Below, in pieces: positions 55,795-64,000 of a DNA stretch of 64,000 bases (its first letter is position 1; each line of letters begins with the position of its first letter). This stretch comes from Lampris incognitus (lineage: Eukaryota; Chordata; Actinopteri; Lampriformes; Lampridae). A program made the position numbers and the translations under genes. The stretch is from NCBI RefSeq assembly GCF_029633865.1, contig NC_079213.1, positions 113,918,730-113,982,729 on the forward strand. The letters are read 5' to 3'. The notes under the pieces were generated by a model, which was not told where the DNA came from, made no database searches, and was given only the letters and a program-made list of their open reading frames with translations.

Positions 55795-56655
55795 ATTACT
55801 ACTACTACTCCTACTTTCAGCTGCTCCCGTTAGGGGGCGCCACAGCGGATCATCTCTTCCTGTCTTCTGCATCTTCCTCTGTCACACCAGCCACCTGCAT
55901 GTCCTCCCTCACCACATCCATAAACCTCCTCTTTGGCCTTCCTCTTCTCCTCTTCCCTGGCAGCTCCATATTCAGCATCCTTCTCCCAGTATACCCAGCA
56001 TCTCTCCTCCACACATGTCCAAACCATCTCCATCTTGTCTCTCTTGCTTTGTCTCCAAACCGTCCAACCTGAGCTGTCCCTCTAATATACTCCTTCCTAA
56101 TCCTGTCCTTCTTCATCACTCCCAATGAAAATCTTATTATGTTCAACTCTGCCACCTCCAGCTCCTCCTCCTGTCTTTTCATCAGCGCCACTGTCTCCAA
56201 ACCAGGGGTGGGCAGTCTTATCCAGAAAGGGCCAGTGTGGGTGAAGGTTTTTGTTCCAACCAAGCAGTTACACACCTGAGTCCACTAATCAACCGGTACA
56301 GTCTCTGCTGAGGAACTTGATTTGGAGACACAGGTGTGTAACTGCTTGGTTCTTGTAAACCTTCCCTTTAACTCTTGCTGGTACCCTTCTGTCACACATC
56401 ACTCTGCCACTCTTCTCCACCCACTCCACCCTGCCTGCACTCTCTTCTCCACCTCTCTCCTGTACTCCCCGTTACTTTGGACAGCTGACCCCAAGTATTT
56501 AAACTCATATGCCTTCCTCACCTCTACTCCTTGCGTCCTCACCATTCCACTGTCCTCCCTCTCATTCACACATAGGTATTCTGTCTTGCTCCTACTGACT
56601 TTCATTCCTCTTCTCTCTGGTGCATACCTCCACCTCTCCAGGCTCTCCAAGACAT
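55795..56655 (-). mobile_element. RTE-like LINE fragment D, interrupted by a MITE
   Basis: Minus strand: RWRYAPERRGMKVSRSKTEY and [20 protein letters not shown] before the insert, then [20 protein letters not shown] and [20 protein letters not shown] after it. The usual 3' end and a short TAG/AGT tail lie at 55797-55813. Confidence 0.9.
56203..56353. mobile_element. MITE fragment with internal inverted repeat
   Basis: It begins CAGGGGTGGGCAGTC. Arms AACCAAGCAGTTACACACCTG (56259-56279) and their complement (56331-56351) form a stem. It replaces about 30 bases of LINE fragment D. Confidence 0.7.
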
Positions 56656-56704
56656 AAACGAGCTCATTAAGATTTGTAATTTCACTCGTGCAGACGTAGA
56701 GGGC

Positions 56705-57190
56705 GATGTTGGACTCCACTGACAACCCCGTCTCACATCAAATTGTATAAAAGCTACAGTGGCTCACAGTGATAAACGCATAAGTTTTATAATAACATCA
56801 CCTGAGATGCCTCCCTTTTTGTTGTTGTTGTTGTTTTGGGACTATTCTGTTCTATTGGCCTGCGCCCATGTCACATGACTGTCACCACTGGTCCACCAGA
56901 GAGGAAGTTCTGCCTTCTCCTTTCTGGTGGACCAACCACTGCCAGCTGAAGTAAAACTTGTCGGTTCCTATTAGGGTTCATCTGTGCAGTTTGAGATTTT
57001 TCTGGAGGAAGTGTGCTGAGCGTTTTGAAATCCAAATGCTGTCAGAAGGAAATGCGTTCATGAACTGAAGTGAGCTGACTTGTTTTAGCGTAGTTGTGGT
57101 TGATAGCAACAAAGCACTCTTTCTACATAATAAAAAGTTTGAGATTACCGGCTTAAAAAGGGAGAAGAAAACCTTCCTGGACCAAGGATC
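56705..57190. other. intergenic and probable channel-gene 3'UTR
   Basis: Just downstream of the channel stop on the minus strand. A GTT run lies at 56820-56834. No clear AATAAA was found on the minus strand here. Confidence 0.4.
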
Positions 57191-57192
57191 CC

Positions 57193-57419
57193 TCAGACCT
57201 GGCCGATCCAGATGCACCACATGCAGATGATGACCAGAGCATAACAGGAAATGAGCAGCAGGTAGATGCGGAACAGCAGGAAATCGAGCACGTAGCCCAC
57301 GTGACACCACTCATCCTGCAGCTCGCTCTCTCTCTGCATGGCGTTCAGGTGTGTACGCAGCTCGCCCACGTCCTGACAGATCTGCCTCAGCTCCGCCCCC
57401 GCCGCCACAGCATCCAGAC
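57193..57419 (-). CDS. htr3: 5-HT3-like channel last exon, pre-M4 helix and M4
   Basis: It encodes [20 protein letters not shown] and [20 protein letters not shown] to IGQV, then TGA. Acceptor CTCCAG, phase 1, joins the M3 exon without needing a further exon. A C-terminus ending a few residues after M4 is typical of 5-HT3 subunits. Confidence 0.94.
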
Positions 57420-60400
57420 CTGGAGCAGATGTGATGACATCAGAGACCAGAATCTCTTCAATGCAGAAAAATTCCATAATAACCTGTCAGCATATTGTCA
57501 AGTGGTCTGAGAGAAAACTTGGATCTGTATTCAGGCTTTAAAATCTTCTAGCCCGGGACAGAAGAGTCCAATCATGGCTCATTTCAGAGCATTGGCTGTT
57601 CTACAAACGCAGATGTGCATGTACGTGATCAATTGGTGTCTACCCTGCCAAGCCGGTCGCTTGTGGTTGTAACCCTGCCCCTAAAAATCAACAAGACCAG
57701 CTCGGAATGGCTGCTCCACATGAACAACAGTAATGTAACCAAGAGATCTGCTGAAAAATAAACAACATGGATGATCAAGCACCATACAAGTTTCACAAGT
57801 CTCGCTGACATTCCCTGGTTGTACACGAGTGTAAGGGGCCGAAGAGCTACGCGGCGGTCATTTGGTGGGAGGGGCTTAGTGGAGTGATATGAGGAAGCAG
57901 AGAGAGATGCGGAAGGATTTGCACTGGAATGTTCAATGTTGCCTACTGCAGCTTTAAAGCCCAAACCAGCTTCCACAGACCGGATGGTGGGAAGTGACTG
58001 GGAAGGCAGCCAGCATGAATCAGACCAACAGTGTCCTTTACAACTGTCCTTTGACCTTCCACTGGTGACACGGTGACCCAGTGGTTAGTGCTGTCACCTC
58101 ACAGCAAGAAGGTCCTGGGTTCGAACCCCAGGGTTGGCCTACCTCGGGGGTCATCCCAGGTCGTCCTCTGTGTGGAGTTTGCATGTTATCCCCGTGTCTG
58201 CGGTGGGTTTTCTCTGGGTGCTCTGGTTTCCCCCACCATCAAAAAGACATGCACGTTACGGTGAATACTCCTGTCTGTGCCCCTGAGCAAGGCATGGCAA
58301 GAAGAACTGGAGTTGGTCCCCGGGCGCTGCACCGCAGCTGCCCACTGCTCCTAGCTACACAGCTAGGATGGCTTACATGCAGAGAGGAATTACCCCACGG
58401 GGGTCAATAGAGTATATTTCAAAAAAACACCTGATGTAATGAGCTGCCTTCCCAGTGCTCCCAGTCTTACTGGCCATCCCAGTGCTCCCAGTCTTACCGG
58501 CCATCCCAGTGCTCCCTGCCTTACCGGCCATCCCAGTGCTCCCAGTCTTACCGGGCATCCCAGTGCTCCCAGCCTTACCGGCCATCCCAGTGCTCCCAGC
58601 CTTACCGGCCATCCCAGTGCTCCCAGCCTTACTGGCCATCCCAGTGCTCCCAGTCTTACAGGCCATCCCAGTGCTCCCAGTCTTACCGGCCATCCCAGTG
58701 CTCCCAGTCTTACTGGCGATCCCAGTGCTCCCAGCCTTACAGGCCATCCCAGTGCTCCCAGCCTTACTGGCCATCCCAGTGCTCCCAGCCTTACTGGCCA
58801 TCCCAGTGCTCCCAGTCTTACCGGCCATCCCAGTGCTCCCAGTCTTACCGGCCATCCCAGTGCTCCCAGCCTTTCTGGCCATCCCAGTGCTCCCAGTCTT
58901 ACTGGCCATCCCAGTGCTCCTAGTCTTACTGGCCATCCCAGTGCTCCCAGCCTTACTGGCCATCCCAGTGCTCCCAGTCTTACCGGCCATCCCAGTGCTC
59001 CCAGTCTTACTGGCCATCCCAGTGCTCCCAGCCTTACTGGCCATCCCAGTGCTCCCAGTCTTACTGGCCATCCCAGTGCTCCCCGCCTTACTGGGCGTGT
59101 ACTGAGCCTACGTGATGTCAGAGCGTTTACACAAGACATCTGGGTGATTTCTCTGATACCTTCACAACCTGGGCTGCTCCATGACGAGGACATGCTGATT
59201 AAAACTCTTCTCAGTTCTACGAGCTCTTTATTTATTTTGTATTATTGGAGTTAGTCCTTCCTTTATATCACCATCCTCCAACTTTGTTTACTTTCCCTTT
59301 GACCTTCACTCACCTCTGTTGCTGACTGGATGCTGAGTAGGCATCTGAGCAACTGGCTGGATAATCCAGGGGCCTGAACTGCCATCCGACCTCTCGGCGT
59401 TCGGCTCTTGAGGTACGGGAGGGGGCGGGACTTCCTCCGGCCAGCGATAACAAATGAGGTTAGCGATGTATTTAAGGACGACTACTCTCACCCAGTCAGG
59501 GACCATGCGGTGCTTCATGGAGTTATGGTGAAGAACGTTGGTGATGATGACGGTCTCCAGCAGGCTGATGACCATGAGGGCAAGACACACTGAGAAGTAG
59601 ATACCTGACAGACACAGACGGAGAGAGAAAGAGAAAACTTTCAGCTGAAGTTATAGTTCAAACAGAAATACACGATGACTGTGTGACTTGACCTCTGACC
59701 TATGATGGGAGTGCCATTGGCGGTGCTGGGCAGCAGGTCGTTCATGATGAGCAGGAAGACGGTGTAGCCCAGGATCAGCGTCATCTTGAAGGAGGCACGG
59801 TCGACACTGTGGGGCGGCAGATAGAACGACAGGATGTCTATGAGCATCAGGAAGGAGCTGGGAATGAGCAAGTTCACCACGTACAGCACCGGACGCCGTT
59901 TGATCACCACCTAGGCGACAGGAGAAGGCACGTGTATTAGACATTAGTCGACGTGACCTTATTTGAAAATGTGACTTAAGATGAGCCTCATACAGCCACC
60001 CTAAAGCTCACCAGCCCAGTTTTTCACTACAAGGGAGGATGTAGATGATGACGGCCAACAACAATGATGACAACGCTGGTCATTGGTCTTCTTCGTCTAA
60101 ACCCACCCCCATAGTTGGCTGACTGGTCTGACTTCGAGCTGCCAGACACAAAGCGTTCTAAATGGGTCCTTTCCAGATTCATATGTTAATATCGCGGGCG
60201 TCCGGGTAGCGTGGCGGTCTATTCCGTTGCCTACCAACACAGGGATCGCCGGTTTGAATCCCTGTGTTACCTCCGGCTTGGTCGGGCGTCCCTACAGACA
60301 CAATTGGCCTTGTCTGCGGGTGGGAAGCCGGATGTGGGTATGTGTCCTGGTTGGTCAGAGCGCCTGTTCAGGGGGGAGGGGGGACTAGGGGGAATAGCGT

Positions 60401-61087
60401 GATCCTTCCACGTGCTACGTCCCCCTGGTGAAACTCCTCACTGTCAGGTGAAAAGAAGCGGCTGGTGACTCCACATGTATGGGAGGAGGCATGTGGTAGT
60501 CTGCAGCCCTCCCCGGATCAGCAGGGGGGGTGGAGCAGAGACCGGGACGGCTCAGAGAAGGGGGGTAATTGACATTTTTCCCCCTTTTCTCCCAATTGTA
60601 GCACGTGGGAGGATCATGCTATTCCCCCCAGTTCCCCCTCCCCCCGAACAGGCGCCCCGACTGACCAGAGGAGGCGCTAGTGCAGCGACCAGGACACATA
60701 CCCACATCCGGCTTCCCACCCGCAGACACGGCCAATTGTGTCTGTAGGGACGCCTGACCGAGCCGGAGGTAACACGGGGATTCGAACCGGCGATCCCCGT
60801 GTTGGTAGGCAACGGAATAGACCACCATGCTACCTGCATGCCCAGGACACATTTTAATATCGGGTATGAACATGACGTGTCTTTCCGTCTGTCTGTCTGC
60901 GTCTCACCCAAAAGGTGATGATGTCCCACTCATCGATGCCAAACTGGAGAATGGAGGTTTCTCCCAGTATGACCACCAGCTCCCATTCCCCGCTGGCCTC
61001 CAGGTAGCGCTTTGAGTTCCCAGACATCTCCTCAAAGGTCAGGGCCGGACTCACCCTCACGTCCCTGACTGAGACAGAGAGACAGAC

Positions 61088-61118
<31 letters not shown>

Positions 61119-61147
61119 CTGACAGACAGACAGACAGACAGACAGAC

Positions 61148-61242
<95 letters not shown>

Positions 61243-61858
61243 GAGACAGACAGACAGACAGACAGACGCACACTCAGTTTACCCAGGAGAGAGTGTATGT
61301 GTGTGTGTGCATATTAGTTTGTGTGTGTGTTAGTGTATGTGTTAGTGTATGTGTTAGTGTGTGTGTATGTGTTAGTGTATGTGTGCATATTAGTGTGTGT
61401 GTGTGTGTATGTGTTAGTGTGTGTGTGTGTGTATGTATTAGTGTGTGTATGTGTTAGTGTATGTGTGTGTGTATGTGTTAGTGTATGTGTATGTGTTAGT
61501 GTATGTGTGTGTGTATGTGTTAGTGTATGTGTATGTGTTAGTGTATGTGTGTGTGTATGTGTGCGTGTGTGTGTGTGTATGTATTAGTGTGTGTGTATGT
61601 GTTAGTGTGTGTGTGTGTATGTATTAGTGTGTGTGTCTGCATATCAGTGTGTGTGTGTGTCTGCATATCAGTGTGCTTGGCTACTTACTGGTGTGCATGT
61701 AGGAGCCGAAGGTGAAGGAGCAGTTCTGGAGGTCGAAGGGGAAGCTGTAGATCTGCAGGTTGCAGGACGACACCAGACGTAACATCCTGTCCCAGCGGAT
61801 GTGACCGGTGTGGTTCACGTACACGTACGGACACGCCTGTGACACGTCATCGTCCACG
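57193..61858 (-). CDS. htr3: 5-HT3-type Cys-loop ligand-gated ion channel, 3' part (5 exons; 5' end outside window)
   Basis: Five exons read from right to left with matching phases. The first holds the 13-residue Cys-loop [15 protein letters not shown]. The second covers the end of the ligand-binding domain ([30 protein letters not shown]). The third holds M1-M2 and most of the pore ([38 protein letters not shown]). The fourth has M3 and a short cytoplasmic loop. The fifth has the amphipathic pre-M4 helix and M4 ([17 protein letters not shown]). The family forms pentameric cation channels at the plasma membrane. Resemblance is closest to 5-HT3A-like subunits, but orthology among the 5-HT3 A-E group and the ligand cannot be settled here. 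The N-terminal exons should lie past 64000. Confidence 0.93.
57420..58062 (-). other. channel-gene last intron segment, unassigned
   Basis: No element recognised between the last exon and the SINE-B type insertion. Confidence 0.5.
58063..58395 (+). mobile_element. SINE-B head with alternative tail (copy 2)
   Basis: Head GTGACCCAGTGGTTAGTGCT and B box GGTTCGAACCC, then the tail GTTGGTCCCCGGGCGCTGCA and TAGCTACACAGCTAGGATGG, as in the copy at 32226. Confidence 0.85.
58445..59098 (+). repeat. 27-bp minisatellite, about 24 copies
   Basis: The unit is CTTACTGGCCATCCCAGTGC plus TCCCAGT, in the channel gene's last intron. The 27-bp period gives open frames on both strands ([18 protein letters not shown]). 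Confidence 0.95.
59314..59604 (-). CDS. htr3: 5-HT3-like channel exon, M3 and cytoplasmic loop
   Basis: It encodes [20 protein letters not shown] (M3) and [16 protein letters not shown] short proline-rich loop ([12 protein letters not shown]) ends in VSNR, phase 1, before GTGAGT. The loop is short for a 5-HT3 subunit. Confidence 0.94.
59700..59910 (-). CDS. htr3: 5-HT3-like channel exon, M1 to start of M3
   Basis: It encodes [20 protein letters not shown] (M1), then [20 protein letters not shown] (M2 pore helix) and [12 protein letters not shown]. Acceptor GCCTAG, donor GTCAGA. It ends in phase 1. Confidence 0.96.
59940..60194 (-). other. channel-gene intron segment, unassigned
   Basis: Short unassigned intron stretch before the paired SINE-A copies. 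Confidence 0.5.
60195..60570 (+). mobile_element. SINE-A copy 12, internal deletion
   Basis: Forward SINE-A with head GGGCGTCCGGGTAGCGTGG. The segment with CGCTGCACTAGCGCCTCC is missing. Confidence 0.9.
60574..60843 (-). mobile_element. SINE-A copy 13, tail-to-tail with copy 12
   Basis: Reverse SINE-A lacking much of its 3' half (CCCAATTGTA jumps to GCACGTGGGAGGAT). Only 3 bases separate it from copy 12. Confidence 0.9.
60908..61068 (-). CDS. htr3: 5-HT3-like channel exon, distal ligand-binding domain
   Basis: Joining in phase 1 gives [20 protein letters not shown], then [17 protein letters not shown] and [15 protein letters not shown]. Acceptor TCTCAG, donor GTGAGA. It ends in phase 0 just before M1. 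Confidence 0.93.
61078..61266. repeat. CTGT/GACA microsatellite with strand switch
   Basis: CTGT units (61091-61120) change to GACA units (from 61121), so the halves are complementary. It starts next to the acceptor of the channel exon at 61068 and supplies that exon's pyrimidine tract on the minus strand. Confidence 0.93.
61295..61672 (+). repeat. compound GT/GTAT/GTTA microsatellite
   Basis: About 380 bases of GTGTGT with TATGTGTTAGT interruptions, within the channel-gene intron. Confidence 0.95.
61689..61858 (-). CDS. htr3: 5-HT3-like channel exon with Cys-loop
   Basis: It encodes [40 protein letters not shown] and [16 protein letters not shown]. It enters in phase 2 and leaves in phase 1 at GTAAGT. 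The acceptor CGTCTCAG sits right at the edge of a C-rich (sense strand) minisatellite. Confidence 0.93.
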
Positions 61859-61871
61859 CTGAGACGGAGGG

Positions 61872-63287
61872 ATGACGGGGGGGGGGGGACGAAGAGATGA
61901 AACAGAATGACGGGGGGGGGGTGAAGGAGATGAAGAGATGAAACAGAATGACGGGGGGGGGGTGAAGGAGATGAAGAGATGAAACAGAATGATGGGGGGG
62001 GTGAAGGAGATGAAGAGATGAAACAGAATGATGGGGGGGGTGAAGGAGACGAAGAGATGAAACAGAATGACGGGGGGGGGGGGGGACGAAGAGATGAAAC
62101 AGAATGACGGGGGGGGGGTGAAGGAGATGAAGAGATGAAACAGAATGACGGGGGGGGGGTGAAGGAGATGAAGAGATGAAACAGAATGATGGGGGGGGGT
62201 GAAGGAGATGAAGAGATGAAACAGAATGACGGGGGGGGGGTGAAGGAGACGAAGAGATGAAACAGAATGATGGGGGGGGGGTGAAGGAGATGAAGAGATG
62301 AAACAGAATGACGGGGGGGGGGGGGGACGAAGAGATGAAACAGAATGACGGGGGGGGGTGAAGGAGATGAAGAGATGAAACAGAATGACGGGGGGGGGGT
62401 GAAGGAGATGAAGAGATGAAACAGAATGATGGGGGGGGTGAAGGAGATGAAGAGATGAAACAGAATGACGGGGGGGGGGGGGACGAAGAGATGAAACAGA
62501 ATGACGGGGGGGGGGTGAAGGAGATGAAGAGATGAAACAGAATGATGGGGGGGGGTGAAGGAGACGAAGAGATGAAACAGAATGATGGGGGGGGGGTGAA
62601 GGAGATGAAGAGATGAAACAGAATGATGGGGGGGGGGTGAAGGAGATGAAGAGATGAAACAGAATGATGGGGGGGGGGTGAAGGAGACGAAGAGATGAAA
62701 CAGAATGATGGGGGGGGGGTGAAGGAGACGAAGAGATTAAACAGAATGACGGGGGGGGGGGGTGAAGGAGACGAAGAGATGAAACAGAATGACGGGGGGG
62801 GGGTGAAGGAGACGAAGAGATGAAACAGAATGATGGGGGGGGGGTGAAGGAGACGAAGAGATGAAACAGAATGACGGGGGGGGGGGGGACGAAGAGATGA
62901 AACAGAATGACGGGGGGGGGGGTGAAGGAGATGAAGAGATGAAACAGAATGATGGGGGGGGGGCAGTGAAGGAGATGAAGAGATGAAACAGAATGATGGG
63001 GGGGGGGTGAAGGAGACGAAGAGATGAAACAGAATGATGGGGGGGGGGTGAAGGAGATGAAGAGATGAAACAGAATGATGGGGGGGGGGTGAAGGAGATG
63101 AAGAGATGAAACAGAATGATGGGGGGGGGGGTGAAGGAGACGAAGAGATGAAACAGAATGATGGGGGGGGGTGAAGGAGATGAAGAGATGAAACAGAATG
63201 ATGGGGGGGGGGCAGTGAAGGAGATGAAGAGATGAAACAGAATGATGGGGGGGGGGTGAAGGAGACGAAGAGATGAAACAGAATGAC
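61872..63287. repeat. about 39-bp minisatellite with G8-G14 runs, about 35 units
   Basis: The unit is GATGAAGAGATGAAACAGAA, then TGAYG, a run of 7-14 G, and TGAAGGA. Some units lack the TGAAGGAGAT part, giving longer G runs followed by ACGAAGAG. On the minus strand it is a continuous pyrimidine tract of 1.4 kb just upstream of the channel exon acceptor at 61858. Confidence 0.95.
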
Positions 63288-63430
63288 GGGGAGCCAGAAG
63301 AGAAGAAAGTCGGGGTTAAAAGACCAAAAGAATGAAACAAAGAAAGGAAAAGGGAGCTTTTAAAGATGTGAAACAAAGACAATGGACATGCACAAGTTGG
63401 ACATGTGTCACGCAGGCTTCCTGTCCACAC
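63288..63430. other. spacer between two satellites
   Basis: Plain sequence with no exon recognised on the minus strand. Confidence 0.5.
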
Positions 63431-64000
63431 ATTAACCTCTTTAACCCTACATTAACTCTACATTAACCTACATTAACTCTACATTAACCTCTTTAACCCT
63501 ACATTAACCCTACATTAACCTACATTAACCTCTTTAACCCTACATTAACCTCTTTAACCCTACATTAACCTACATTAACCCTACATTAACTCTACATTAA
63601 CCTCTTTAACCCTACATTAACCCTACATTAACTCTACATTAACCCTACATTAACCCTACATTAACTCTACTTTAACCCTACATTAACCCTACATTAACCC
63701 TACATTAACTCTACATTAACCCTACATTAACCCTACATTAACCTCTTTAACCCTACATGAACCTTACATTAACCTCTTTAACCCTACATTAACCTACATT
63801 AACCTCCTTAACCCTACATTAACTCTACATTAACCTCTTTAACCCTACATTAACCTCTTTAACCCTACACGAACCCTACATTAACCTACATTAACCTCTT
63901 TAACCCTACATTAACTCTACATTAACCCTACATTAACCTACATTAACCTCTTTAACCCTACATTAACCTACATTAACCTCTTTAACCCTACATTATCTCT
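63431..64000. repeat. ACATTAACCCT satellite (11-bp type), runs off window
   Basis: Units ACATTAACCCT, ACATTAACTCT, ACATTAACCT and CTTTAACCCT alternate to the window edge. TTAACCCTA resembles the vertebrate telomere heptad region but the exact TTAGGG tandem is absent. Confidence 0.93.

Noticed and set aside
58373..59254. Collagen-like Gly-X-Y open frames on both strands
   Set aside because: The 27-bp minisatellite produces them on either strand; no collagen features flank it.
61847..63430. 527-codon minus-strand frame rich in Pro, His and Ser
   Set aside because: It is the translation of the G-run minisatellite next to a channel exon; the frame is kept only by the repeat.

Overview
The window is nuclear DNA of a ray-finned fish, probably a percomorph-grade teleost. 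It has vertebrate-style exons with GT-AG introns, dense tRNA-headed SINEs, several LINE clades, hAT- and Harbinger-like DNA elements, and many micro- and minisatellites. No CRISPR array, operon or other prokaryotic feature is present.

Two host genes are recognisable. The first, on the + strand from 4911 to 52722, is rubcn (Rubicon, the RUN-domain Beclin-1-interacting, cysteine-rich autophagy regulator). Twenty-two coding exons can be assembled with consistent splice phases into about 953 residues, close to the roughly 970 of the mammalian protein. The 3'UTR appears to run to an AATAAA at 54582. The second, on the - strand from 61858 down to 57193, is the 3' part of a 5-HT3-type Cys-loop ligand-gated channel gene: five exons covering the Cys-loop, M1-M4 and the stop. 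Its 5' exons lie beyond the right edge. The two genes converge.

The layout is as follows. 1-4900 is intergenic, with a 24-bp VNTR and RTE-type LINE fragments. 4911-52722 is rubcn, whose introns hold most of the mobile DNA: a 19-bp VNTR in intron 1; hAT and Harbinger-like MITEs and a nearly intact endonuclease/RT/zinc-finger LINE in intron 2; LINE fragments in intron 3; a 54-bp VNTR in intron 4; an L2-like LINE in intron 9; an almost full-length CR1/L2-type LINE in intron 15; and a hAT element with a BED finger in intron 19. 52723-54605 is the likely rubcn 3'UTR. 54788-57190 is repeats between the genes. 57193-61858 is the channel gene. 61872-63287 is a G-run minisatellite that abuts the acceptor of the most 5' visible channel exon, and 63431-64000 is an 11-bp-type satellite.

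The most interesting observation is at 49278-50227. The reading frame of rubcn exon 21 continues through its splice donor for 316 highly charged codons, with a stop at 50225 and AATAAA signals at 50351 and 51444. This looks like an intronic-polyadenylation terminal exon that would replace the last zinc-binding segment of Rubicon. The second is at 46550-47497. There the last 18 coding bases of exon 20 together with its 5' splice site have been tandemly amplified about two dozen times into intron 20, making an array of decoy donors.
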